Below, in pieces: positions 15,839-22,132 of a DNA stretch of 28,364 nucleotides. How positions within the stretch are numbered: position 1 is the stretch's first letter; each line of letters begins with the position of its first letter. The stretch is from a virus: positions 1 through 28,364 of IMG/VR virus record IMGVR_UViG_3300038701_002066, one strand, 5' to 3'. The translations under genes were made by a program, and so were the position numbers. The notes below the pieces were generated by a model, which made no database searches, was not told the origin of the DNA, and saw nothing but the letters and a program-made list of their open reading frames with translations.

Positions 15839-17215
15839 ATGGCATTACCGTTTCTTCGGGGTGAGACCGAAGAGAACGCGACGCAGACTCTTGCGTTCGT
15901 GTCCATCGTCATCGTGACGCTTGGTCTCGCTGTATTCAACGTATGTGGAGCGATTGCGGGCTCTCAGTCAGATAGCTGGCTAGAGGTTGTTATTCGCGGC
16001 GCATTCGGGCTGGTCATTACCGGCGCGGAGTTCCTGGCTGCTGTGGCGCTTGTTCGCGTCATGCTGGCCAAGAACACGCTGCGTAAGGTGGTTGGTACAA
16101 TCATCTTTATCGGTCTTGCATGGGTCTGCATCCAAAACGGCAAGCGCGCGGCTCACCTGATCTTCCCCGAGTTCGAGCAGAGCGCGGCGCTATTGGAAGC
16201 CAAGGCAGGTATTGCCGCTGAGCAGGAAACAGAGCGTCAGGCGGCGCAGGAACGCTCACAGGAGGCACTGCCTGCGCTTCTGGCCAGTGTGCAGCAAGAC
16301 CTTGCAGATGCGCGCCGGGAGCAGCGTCTATTGCAGGCACAGAGCCCTGAGAAGATTGCCGAGATGCAGCAGATGCTGATCACGAATGGTTATTACTTCT
16401 ATCAGGTAGACGGCAAGATTGGGCCTGAGACAGAACGCGCTATGCGATCGATGGGCGAGGATTTGCGCAACCGCATTGAGAGCCTGACCGATCAGGAACA
16501 GAACCTGATGGCCGGATTGACCGCTGCGCCCGCTATCGTAGCTGTCAGCGCTGACAATCTGACCCCAGCGGCTCAACAGGCTGTGTTAGCTGATCAAGCC
16601 CGTCAGGCACGTCGAGCCGCCATCTGGATAGAGATCATGCTCTGGGTGGTCGAGGGCGCTCGCTCATTTGGCCTGTGGGCGCTTGTGACGACCATCACAG
16701 CGAAAGACCAGAAAGACCCCACACGCTCAGAAGCTGCCAGAAAGGGTTGGCAGACCCGCAAGAGCGCAGAAGAGGAAGAACGCGAACAGCTCAAGATTGA
16801 TGATGGTCCTTACTGGTCCCTGAAAATCATCAAGGCGCTCAATAACGGTATGCCGAAGCGCACGGTTAAGGGCACAATGCGGACGTTCTTTTCCAACATG
16901 GAGCCGAATGCCGTCAAGCTACGCCTGACGCGCCTCATGGACGCTCGCTTAGAGCTTCCCAAGGGCTTCTACAAAGACGGCAAGGGCGACGTGAAACGCG
17001 CTGACAGAGCCATTGAGCGTGGCTTCCTGAGCGAAGACCGCAAGACATACCTGATGCAGGAGCATATTGATTACATCCTGATGGAGGGTGAATACGCGCC
17101 CAAAAAGAAGGCCGACAAAAAGCCCAAGCAAGAGACGAACGGCAAGGACCATTCAACCGATTTAACAATTCCAGAATTGGGGCATGACGACAATGTTGAC
17201 AGACCAGAGGCTTGA
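15839..17215 (+). CDS. Four-TM membrane protein with periplasmic PG-binding-like loop
   Basis: A 458-residue membrane protein. Hydrophobic segments at about 18-40, 48-76 and 83-99 are followed by a roughly 160-residue loop, a fourth segment at about 262-287, and a charged C-terminal domain (about 288-458). Within the loop, a coiled coil (SALLEAKAGIAAEQETERQA) precedes MQQMLITNGYYFYQVDGKIG and PETERAM (176-202), the pattern of a PG_binding_1 domain (LxxxGYY, VDGxxGPxT). With three N-terminal TM segments this loop is periplasmic, where peptidoglycan lies. The C-terminal part is basic and helical and could be a winged-helix or membrane-surface domain. AGGGG precedes the ATG. A lysis or envelope-anchoring function is inferred from the neighbouring endolysin. 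Confidence 0.68.
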   Translation: MALPFLRGETEENATQTLAFVSIVIVTLGLAVFNVCGAIAGSQSDSWLEVVIRGAFGLVITGAEFLAAVALVRVMLAKNTLRKVVGTIIFIGLAWVCIQNGKRAAHLIFPEFEQSAALLEAKAGIAAEQETERQAAQERSQEALPALLASVQQDLADARREQRLLQAQSPEKIAEMQQMLITNGYYFYQVDGKIGPETERAMRSMGEDLRNRIESLTDQEQNLMAGLTAAPAIVAVSADNLTPAAQQAVLADQARQARRAAIWIEIMLWVVEGARSFGLWALVTTITAKDQKDPTRSEAARKGWQTRKSAEEEEREQLKIDDGPYWSLKIIKALNNGMPKRTVKGTMRTFFSNMEPNAVKLRLTRLMDARLELPKGFYKDGKGDVKRADRAIERGFLSEDRKTYLMQEHIDYILMEGEYAPKKKADKKPKQETNGKDHSTDLTIPELGHDDNVDRPEA

Positions 17216-18299
17216 GGAATTTCTATTCATAAGCGAAGGCGGAAACCGCAAGGCCTATGATGACAAGCAGCCTTGGCTTGACCTGAAGCCAGGGGACGAG
17301 ATCAAGGGAACGCTGACCTATGGTCCGGGGTTCACCGCTCGACCCGATGGAAGCCCCGTGCAGATCGGTGACACCATGACCGATCAGGAGGCCTATGACC
17401 GCCTGAAGCAATACATCAAAAGCGAGATTGAGCCGGTCCTGGAGGACCTTGTTCACGTCCCGATTGCGGCGAGCATGGCAAATGCGCTTGGCTCGCTGGT
17501 GTTCAATTTCGGGGCGTCAGAGGTTTACAAGTGGCGCCTGTGGGGCCGCATCAATTCCGGCGAGCCGCCAGCCCAGATCATCAAGGAATGGGTGACAGGA
17601 ACGTTCTTCTCAGGTGGTGAGCCGATGCTTGGCCTGTGGCGGCGACGGTTCAAGGAGCTGGCGCTTGCGTTCGATGTGGACTGGCGCGCCGGCGATAATG
17701 CCGATTGGGAAACGGACCCAGAAGAGTTCCTGCAAGTTCTCGGCTGGGATGGCACCATGCCTAAGCCCGCGCCTATCGTGCATGAGGATCTGTTCGAGCC
17801 GGTCCCAGAGCTTCCACCTGTCGGCACTGACCCCACGCCTGAGACAGGCTGGACAATGGATGACCGGCAGTATGACAGCGTTCGCGCTGGAGGCTTCCAG
17901 GGCACGTATGCAGAGTTCATGTCCCATCGCACAGTGGTCACGAAGCGCAACGCAATCGAAGCGCCTAAGATCGATGTTACCAAGCCACCTAAGCCGATGG
18001 AAGACAGCGAGACGCATCGCGGCCTTGCGAAGCAAACGGCAGGCAAGGAAAACATTACGCTCGGCACCACGCTTACAGGGGCCGCTGCGACGGCTGCAAC
18101 CGTTCGTGAGCTGACCCGAGACGCTACAGCGACGGTTGAGACTGCCAGCCCTGTGGTTGGCGGCTTCACCGCAAATCATTTCATTCTGATTGGCCTTTGC
18201 ATTGGTATTCCGCTCTTCCTGTATGGCGCGTTCAAAGCGTTCCGGGGCTGGCAGATTGCCCGCCAGGGCCGTGAGCAGGGGGTTCAATTGAAAGTATGA
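17184..18299 (+). CDS. GH24-type endolysin with C-terminal transmembrane segment
   Basis: A 371-residue protein; ATG 17193 (Met4) is an alternative start with better spacing to GGGG at 17179-17182. Residues 10-190 resemble T4/P22-type lysozymes: the catalytic Glu18 in SEGGNRKAYDD, Asp27 nine residues later, then KGTLTYGPGFT in place of the usual TIGYGHT, and IGDTMTDQEAYDRL. The gap between Asp27 and the expected Thr (43) is about ten residues longer than in T4 lysozyme, an insertion (KQPWLDLKPGDEIKG). A Pro-rich linker leads to a hydrophobic segment HFILIGLCIGIPLFLYGAF at 332-350 and a basic tail. The C-terminal TM is unusual; export is unexplained, since no N-terminal signal or SAR segment is visible. 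It cleaves the glycan strands of peptidoglycan. Confidence 0.82.
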   Translation: MTTMLTDQRLEEFLFISEGGNRKAYDDKQPWLDLKPGDEIKGTLTYGPGFTARPDGSPVQIGDTMTDQEAYDRLKQYIKSEIEPVLEDLVHVPIAASMANALGSLVFNFGASEVYKWRLWGRINSGEPPAQIIKEWVTGTFFSGGEPMLGLWRRRFKELALAFDVDWRAGDNADWETDPEEFLQVLGWDGTMPKPAPIVHEDLFEPVPELPPVGTDPTPETGWTMDDRQYDSVRAGGFQGTYAEFMSHRTVVTKRNAIEAPKIDVTKPPKPMEDSETHRGLAKQTAGKENITLGTTLTGAAATAATVRELTRDATATVETASPVVGGFTANHFILIGLCIGIPLFLYGAFKAFRGWQIARQGREQGVQLKV

Positions 18300-18595
18300 T
18301 TGGCCTCGCTTCAATCGGCTCCACTATCGCCAACAGCCGCGCCGCGCAAATTGCGCTTGGTGCGGGCCTGTTTGTGCTCAGCTTCCTTTTCTGGCTGGGC
18401 CAGCATGATCGTAGATTACTCCAAAACGAACGCCTGCGCGCGGAGCGTAAAGCTCGCAAGACGCAGGAAGCAATTAGGGAAACCAACAATGAAAAATCTA
18501 CACAAGTGGCTGATGCTCGCGCCTCTGCTCCTCGTGGCGTTGATGCCGCTGACAGCGTGCCAGAGCACCTCCGAAGCATCGTCATCCGTGATTGA
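18296..18595 (+). CDS. Rz: i-spanin (Rz-like) inner-membrane subunit
   Basis: A 99-residue protein with an N-terminal membrane anchor (IALGAGLFVLSFLFWLG, about 19-35) and a charged, helical periplasmic part (RLLQNERLRAERKARKTQEA, then IRETNNEK), the architecture of lambda Rz. Its start overlaps the endolysin stop by four bases (ATGA). A lipoprotein gene begins inside it in another frame (18489), the embedded Rz/Rz1 arrangement. The pair fuses inner and outer membrane after endolysin action. Sequence identity to a particular Rz is not claimed. Confidence 0.8.
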   Translation: MIGLASIGSTIANSRAAQIALGAGLFVLSFLFWLGQHDRRLLQNERLRAERKARKTQEAIRETNNEKSTQVADARASAPRGVDAADSVPEHLRSIVIRD

Positions 18596-18740
18596 AGAAG
18601 TCGCGGTTGATATGGAGGCGGCGGTCTGTTCAGACCTTCAGCCTGAGCCGCTCACCTCGCACCAGTTCAACGAGGCTCCTCAGTTCTGGCGTGATTACGT
18701 GATCCGCGCTGCTGCCGCTTGGGAAGCCCGATGCGCCTAG
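18489..18740 (+). CDS. Rz1: o-spanin (Rz1-like) outer-membrane lipoprotein, embedded in Rz frame
   Basis: An 83-residue lipoprotein starting MKNLHKWLMLAPLLLVALMP with an LTAC lipobox (Cys24), so signal peptidase II cleavage and outer-membrane anchoring are expected. The mature part (QSTSEASSSVIEEVAVDMEA ... AVCSDLQPEPLTSHQFNEAP) has two further Cys; it ends FWRDYVIRAAAAWEARCA, similar in pattern to the C-(x)n-W-x-x-C ends of alphaproteobacterial phage o-spanins. It starts within the i-spanin gene in a different frame and runs 145 bases past its stop. The nearest in-frame upstream starts lack a signal, which decides the start. Confidence 0.8.
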   Translation: MKNLHKWLMLAPLLLVALMPLTACQSTSEASSSVIEEVAVDMEAAVCSDLQPEPLTSHQFNEAPQFWRDYVIRAAAAWEARCA

Positions 18741-18904
18741 ACGAGATCCGCAAGGACAAGCTCCTCGCCAATGCCCACCGCCTGCATTCAGGCAAGGGCT
18801 TGAAGCGCCCCCAGCTCAAGTCAAAGCAATCGTCCTGGCATCTCACACTTGCAATGATTGTCGTAGTCTGCGGACTCGGGCTGGTGTTCTATGCGGGCAA
18901 CTAA
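18731..18904 (+). CDS. Small single-TM protein, holin candidate
   Basis: A 57-residue protein (MRLDEIRKDKLLANAHRLHS ... SSWHLTLAMIVVVCGLGLVFYAGN). The first 35 residues are basic and polar; the hydrophobic segment WHLTLAMIVVVCGLGLVFYA is at the C-terminus, giving an N-in, C-out topology. GGGAAG precedes ATG 18731, which overlaps the o-spanin stop. Size and location fit a small holin or holin regulator but single-TM proteins of this kind are not recognisable by sequence. No other clear holin is visible in the cassette. Confidence 0.62.
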   Translation: MRLDEIRKDKLLANAHRLHSGKGLKRPQLKSKQSSWHLTLAMIVVVCGLGLVFYAGN

Positions 18905-19277
18905 GCAGATTGCGTATCAACGGCCTGTGAAGAAAGCTCAGGCCATTCAGCTCAAAGGCGTGGTCTGGTTCTTCCTGTTCTTCATGGCCCTTCTGGCATA
19001 CGCTGTATGGGCGACAGCAAGCCTCTATTCGAACCGCCAATATACCGCACTCGGAAAAGCGGTTCAGTGTGTTGAGCGGCCAAGCTACGAGTATTTCAAA
19101 TTTTGCAACGGTTTGGTTGACGGAAGCGCCTGCATGCTCGCGAGCCAATCGCGCATGATGCAGTGGTATGATCCGATTGATGAAGCCTGCGCACAGTTTG
19201 AGCCGAAGAGAAGCTTCGTGTTTGAAGTGCCAAACCCGGAGAGAGATACACTTGAAGTTGCTGAACAAGCAGGGTAG
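18891..19277 (+). CDS. Single-TM protein with Cys-rich periplasmic part
   Basis: A 128-residue protein whose start overlaps the previous gene by 14 bases. A basic N-terminus (RATKQIAYQRPVKKAQ) precedes a TM segment at about 24-46 (VVWFFLFFMALLAYAVWATA). The following 80 residues contain four Cys (CVERPSY, KFCNGL, SACMLAS, DEACAQF) and are expected in the oxidising periplasm, where two disulfides could form. It is the last gene of the plus-strand late operon. It may be a lysis accessory or antiholin-type protein, or an exclusion factor; no family is recognised. Confidence 0.6.
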   Translation: MRATKQIAYQRPVKKAQAIQLKGVVWFFLFFMALLAYAVWATASLYSNRQYTALGKAVQCVERPSYEYFKFCNGLVDGSACMLASQSRMMQWYDPIDEACAQFEPKRSFVFEVPNPERDTLEVAEQAG

Positions 19278-19481
19278 AATCTGAGGGCTGCGGCGGCGTG
19301 GAAAGTAGACACGCGATGAGTGGCTTAAGCTGATCTGTACGAGGCATCGGCATTTCGGTCAAAAGGCCTCCATGAGTACCGAGAGCTCGGAGTCTTGAGC
19401 AGCTTCACGGCAGTGGGGCATGACGGGAATAAGCACCCCCTTTATTCAGTCAGAGTAACGCCTGACCCGCAGCGATCTCCT
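19278..19481 (+). other. Gene-free segment after the late operon
   Basis: About 200 bases hold no gene on either strand. Several small stems are visible: GCGTG (19296-19300) with CACGC (19310-19314) around a nine-base loop, CCGA..TCGG near 19380-19390, and GGGG (19415-19418) with CCCCC (19436-19440) followed by TTTATT, which could be a weak terminator. No ribosome site or long open frame is present. It may be a 3' untranslated region or a structured RNA. Confidence 0.45.
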
Positions 19482-19508
19482 TTGAACCGCCACAATTTAT
19501 GATACAAT
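19482..19508 (+). promoter_or_regulatory. Predicted promoter of the small RNA
   Basis: TTGAAC (19482-19487) and TACAAT (19503-19508) resemble -35 and -10 boxes of a sigma-70-type promoter. The spacer is 15 bases; reading the -35 as TTTGAA or CTTTGA gives 16 or 17. The expected start is about 19515, exactly where the first stem of the RNA candidate begins. No gene follows within reach on this strand. Confidence 0.45.
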
Positions 19509-19513
19509 GAGAT

Positions 19514-19606
19514 AACCGGAGCGAGTTGCGTATTATGCCCCCTTACGCGGGTAGCTCGGTTGGAAACCCCCGGACTCCGCTTGTAAGTGGTGCCGGGGGT
19601 TTTTTT
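19514..19606 (+). ncRNA. Candidate small structured RNA (about 93 nt)
   Basis: Beginning at the expected start of the preceding promoter, AACCGGAGC (19514-19522) pairs with GCTCGGTT (19554-19561) with one bulged G. Inside this, GCGTA (19528-19532) pairs with TACGC (19544-19548). A second hairpin follows, CCCCCGG (19567-19573) with CCGGGGG (19593-19599), extended by A/T pairs, and seven Ts end it. The whole is non-coding: no start codon with a ribosome site lies in it. Phage small RNAs of such size can regulate or act as decoys; target and function are unknown. It could also be just a structured 3' end of the late transcript. Confidence 0.5.
19564..19606 (+). terminator. Strong intrinsic terminator between convergent operons
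   Basis: AAACCCCCGG (19564-19573) pairs with CCGGGGGTTT (19593-19602), ten base pairs, followed by a run of seven Ts (19600-19606). A smaller stem, CCGCTT/AAGTGG, folds within the loop. It ends plus-strand transcription. On the other strand the hairpin is followed by only three Us, so it may end the leftward operon less efficiently; the T-run overlaps the TAA of the last leftward gene. Confidence 0.85.
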
Positions 19607-19703
19607 ATATGCGTTCCCAAATCGAGATGATAGCCGCGAGAAGGCCAACCCCAAAACCGATCATGACCAGCTGGTAAAACGGAATCGGTTTTCTCTTGTC
19701 CAT
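19605..19703 (-). CDS. 32-residue membrane peptide
   Basis: An open frame of 32 residues (MDKRKPIPFYQLVMIGFGVG then LLAAIISIWERI): a basic N-terminus followed by one hydrophobic segment of about 20 residues. A GGGGGAGAG ribosome site ends three bases before the ATG. It is the last gene of the leftward block, and its TAA lies in the T-run of the terminator. Small single-TM peptides of this type are common in phage accessory blocks; a function cannot be inferred. Confidence 0.6.
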   Translation of the reverse strand: MDKRKPIPFYQLVMIGFGVGLLAAIISIWERI

Positions 19704-19715
19704 TCTCTCCCCCTA

Positions 19716-19841
19716 TTAGGTTAGGCCAAGCACACTAGCCGCAATAATCGAAATGGCGATGCCAGAAATTACGCCGAACACATAACACGCAATCATGATA
19801 CCGACCGCTCCGGCTCCTGCGGCGTTTGCAACTTCTCTCAT
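19716..19841 (-). CDS. 41-residue membrane peptide
   Basis: A 41-residue frame (MREVANAAGAGAVGIMIACY then VFGVISGIAISIIAASVLGLT) with a perfect AAGGAGG ribosome site five bases before the ATG. It is Gly/Ala-rich and hydrophobic through most of its length, with no strongly charged tail, so it may span the membrane once or form a hairpin. A second, 32-residue membrane peptide follows 12 bases downstream. The strong ribosome site argues that it is expressed. It is too short for family assignment. Confidence 0.62.
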   Translation of the reverse strand: MREVANAAGAGAVGIMIACYVFGVISGIAISIIAASVLGLT

Positions 19842-19875
19842 CTATTCCTCCTTAAGAACGGGTGTGGTTGAGCGC

Positions 19876-20145
19876 TCAGCCATCCCGCCCTCCAGTATCG
19901 GTGTCGGTTCGGAGGCGCTTTCCGATATACCAGAAAGGCGCGAAGGGCAGGCAGAAGACCAATCCAGCAATTAGGAGCCCTAAAGAGATTGGCCATGCCG
20001 CCAGCGCCCACAAAATCATAAACCAGATGACCGGATGCAGGCCGTCCTTTTCGGCCCCTATTAAGTAGGCACCATAGGCGATCCACGAAAAGCTCAGGCC
20101 AAGCGCACCCCAAAGCCAAATCAGATTGAACAGCTCCTCACCCAT
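19876..20145 (-). CDS. Small multi-TM protein
   Basis: An 89-residue hydrophobic protein starting MGEELFNLIWLWGALGLSF. I chose this ATG because GGAGG lies eight bases upstream; an ATG two codons earlier is too close to it. Three hydrophobic segments are visible (LIWLWGALGLSFSWIAYGAY, VIWFMILWALAAWPISLGLL, and LIAGLVFCLPFAPFWYIG), the last two nearly continuous. The end is charged (KRLRTDTDTGGRDG). It overlaps the upstream gene. Role unknown; a membrane-directed host-modulating or exclusion protein is possible. Confidence 0.68.
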   Translation of the reverse strand: MGEELFNLIWLWGALGLSFSWIAYGAYLIGAEKDGLHPVIWFMILWALAAWPISLGLLIAGLVFCLPFAPFWYIGKRLRTDTDTGGRDG

Positions 20146-20410
20146 CACCATCGCCTCCCTCGCTCTGTATCGGAGATACCCACCTCTTGATCGGCAGCGG
20201 CACAGCGCAAAGTGCCTCCAGCCATGCATGTAGTTTCTGCGTTGGCTTGGCGTCTGCGGTGTCGGAATCAATCAGATAGTTGTCGAACAGCCATTCTTTG
20301 ACGCTCTTTGTGGCGGGCGAGTTCCAGATGTTCGAAGGAATGTTTGCACCCGGTTCGCCGGACACAGCGTATTCGATCGCGATCACGAGTGTCAGAGGAC
20401 TATGCATCAT
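20138..20410 (-). CDS. Small conserved phage-type protein
   Basis: A 90-residue protein beginning MMHSPLTLVIAIEYAVSGEP; GAGGGGGG lies just before the double ATG and the start overlaps the previous gene's stop. The C-terminal part (TQKLHAWLEALCAVPLPIKR, then WVSPIQ) is a pattern I have seen in small phage proteins of alphaproteobacteria, of unknown function. The mix of a Leu/Trp-rich helix and a Pro turn suggests a compact soluble fold. It overlaps the next gene by eight bases. Confidence 0.65.
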   Translation of the reverse strand: MMHSPLTLVIAIEYAVSGEPGANIPSNIWNSPATKSVKEWLFDNYLIDSDTADAKPTQKLHAWLEALCAVPLPIKRWVSPIQSEGGDGDG

Positions 20411-21200
20411 CGCCCCCCTCGTTCTGGGGCGGGAGCGGTTCAGGCATCCAATGCGTAATCCCGTCGATAATGTATTCGCCATTTAGAAGCGTGAACCAGC
20501 CGTGAGAATGCCTGTACTCCAAGACCGACTTTCTGAACCGACAAGTCATGCGCCGGGGCCGGGGAGTGATCGACCCTTTATGTGGAACGTACCAGACAAA
20601 AAACGGGGTTGCGTCTAAAGGTGCGCCGTCCAATCCCGGACGCCATCCACTCTGCGTGGGTGTGGCTGAGAGGGCGGCGAGGATGGCCTCAACACCAGCC
20701 TTTCGAATGTTTCTGTAAAACGGGGACGCCTTGTCCCAATCTATCGCCGGAATCTTAGCGGTCTTCGCTTCCGCATCATGCTGAATTTTCGCCAACTCCG
20801 CCACCCGCACGTCACCGGCAGGCTGGACGGGGGTGATAATTAAACCGGCCTCTTTGAGGGTTTCGATAATTTCAGCCGCGCCCGCATTCGTGCTCTCATA
20901 TGGATAGCGGTCACCCAAGAACGGCTCAATACTTTCGGCGAGGTGATCCCCCAAAACATCAATCGCAAGCTCCCCCACACCCGGCTGGGCTTCTGCCTGC
21001 GGCTGGCTGGCTAGGGCTTGGCGGGGTAAAACCGTGAAACCGGCGCGCGCTAGATCATCCAGAATGTCTCTAACGGCGTCATCTAGGTCGCAATCCATCA
21101 GCCTTGAGTTTTGGCAGGTGTACGCCGTCAGCGCAAACCTGATTGCCTCTTTTGCGCTATCATCAAGCGCTTCGATCAGCTCGTGTGTGTTAGTGGTCAT
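20400..21200 (-). CDS. DUF551-type phage protein
   Basis: A 266-residue protein. The first 180 residues are helical, acidic and low in hydrophobics (HELIEALDDSAKEAIRFALT, DDAVRDILDDLARAGFTVLP), with a repeated ARAGF/KEAGL turn. The last 80 (GWRPGLDGAPLDATPFFVWY, a Trp-rich middle, and ITHWMPEPLPP) match the DUF551 signature, in which THWMPxPxPP closes the domain. DUF551 domains are common in phage accessory genes of unknown function, often fused to Ead/Ea22-like proteins. GGAG lies about nine bases before the ATG. It overlaps its neighbours by 4-11 bases. Confidence 0.75.
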   Translation of the reverse strand: MTTNTHELIEALDDSAKEAIRFALTAYTCQNSRLMDCDLDDAVRDILDDLARAGFTVLPRQALASQPQAEAQPGVGELAIDVLGDHLAESIEPFLGDRYPYESTNAGAAEIIETLKEAGLIITPVQPAGDVRVAELAKIQHDAEAKTAKIPAIDWDKASPFYRNIRKAGVEAILAALSATPTQSGWRPGLDGAPLDATPFFVWYVPHKGSITPRPRRMTCRFRKSVLEYRHSHGWFTLLNGEYIIDGITHWMPEPLPPQNEGGDDA

Positions 21201-21505
21201 TGGTTTCGTCTCCGCTCAGCGGCGCGCTTCCTGCGCTCTTTCCGGTTCAGTGTAGATTCAGGGTCTTGATCGTCGCCCAATGGGCCATCCTCATAATGAC
21301 CATGAGGGCCTGAAGGCTCGAACATCTCAATGATGTCACGTGCCTCTTTCATCGCACGTAGGAGTCCTTCAATTGGAAGGTAGCAATACTTCGAATCCGG
21401 GTCATCCTCGGACCTGAAGGCACCGATAAACAACCGCTTTCGCAAAGTCTCGCGCTCGAACAAATCAATGTAATGCTCTAAATCGGGTACCGGCCCTTGG
21501 CTCAT
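21197..21505 (-). CDS. Hypothetical protein with basic C-terminus
   Basis: A 102-residue protein (MSQGPVPDLEHYIDLFERET...). AAGGAG lies upstream of the ATG. It has a helical middle (LLRAMKEARDIIEMFEP) and an acidic segment (DGPLGDDQDPES), then ends in a basic run (NRKERRKRAAERRRNQ), which might bind nucleic acid or ribosomes. No family is recognised. It overlaps both neighbours by four bases, in a chain of translationally coupled genes. Confidence 0.65.
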   Translation of the reverse strand: MSQGPVPDLEHYIDLFERETLRKRLFIGAFRSEDDPDSKYCYLPIEGLLRAMKEARDIIEMFEPSGPHGHYEDGPLGDDQDPESTLNRKERRKRAAERRRNQ

Positions 21506-21948
21506 TCCTGTACTCCTTGTGCTTGGAGAAGGGCGATCAGCAGGGCTATCGCGGGGGATTTGTGCTCAACCTCATCGAGTTTTTTTATGACGTCAGGATA
21601 GCGCCCAACATCGACATCACTCAGCTGAACAGCCGTTAACCCCTGCACGGTCATAAAGATTTCCAGATGCCAAAGCGGAGGCAGCACCTCGCGAACGAGT
21701 GCCAGCGCTGCGTCTAGGGATGCGGTGTACTTGGGAACATACTTTTCTTTCCCGCATGGCTGGCCTCCAATCCATAGCTCATACGTCCCTGGATTTACGG
21801 TGCATTGTTCGTAGCGAGCGCGCGGGTTGTTTCGGTGCCGTTTGGGCATGTGCGGACGCCACCCACAAACAAATGCGATCTCCGCATCAAGCTCCCTGCT
21901 CGCCCCCTCCGCCTCGCGCAGTCTGGTTATGAGAGATTGGTTAGTCAT
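21502..21948 (-). CDS. Phage accessory protein of the SLDAALALV type
   Basis: A 148-residue protein. The opening SLITRLREAEGASRELDAEI and a later YTASLDAALALVREVLPPLW, with a C-terminal SPAIALLIALLQAQG, form a pattern often met in small accessory proteins of alphaproteobacterial phages; the function is unknown. A Trp/Cys-containing central segment (AFVCGWRPHMPKRH, YELWIGGQPCGKE) may be a small beta region. AGGTGA precedes the ATG. It overlaps the upstream gene by eight bases. Confidence 0.7.
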   Translation of the reverse strand: MTNQSLITRLREAEGASRELDAEIAFVCGWRPHMPKRHRNNPRARYEQCTVNPGTYELWIGGQPCGKEKYVPKYTASLDAALALVREVLPPLWHLEIFMTVQGLTAVQLSDVDVGRYPDVIKKLDEVEHKSPAIALLIALLQAQGVQE

Positions 21949-22132
21949 TGATAATCACCTGCTTTTCGATGCGATAACCGTGCGCTTCAAGGTGTTTGAG
22001 AACGTCATGCGCAGCGCCTCGGAAGGTCTCCCACATGAGCGGCCCAGCTTTTGTGGGAACGTCCTCGGCCTTGGTGCCGAACTCGTAACGGCAGAGCGCC
22101 CGTGCGATGATTTCAAGTCGATCACTCGGCAT
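21941..22132 (-). CDS. 63-residue hypothetical protein
   Basis: MPSDRLEIIARALCRYEFGT ... DVLKHLEAHGYRIEKQVIIND. I chose ATG 22132 because GGGAGG sits five bases upstream; a longer frame would extend well inside the preceding gene. The sequence suggests two helices (SDRLEIIARALCRY and WETFRGAAHDVLKHLEAHG) separated by a loop. The layout, in which RALCR is followed by W..F...A...L..L...GY, is common in short phage proteins of unknown function. Confidence 0.62.
   Translation of the reverse strand: MPSDRLEIIARALCRYEFGTKAEDVPTKAGPLMWETFRGAAHDVLKHLEAHGYRIEKQVIIND

Noticed and set aside
19415-19446. GGGG/CCCCC hairpin as the main late terminator
   Set aside because: The loop is long and only a mixed TTTATT follows; the hairpin at 19564-19606 is far stronger.
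19536-19606. Possible tRNA gene from the D-arm-like string
   Set aside because: There is no acceptor stem of seven pairs and no T-arm with GTTC; the bases are better explained by the stems and the terminator.
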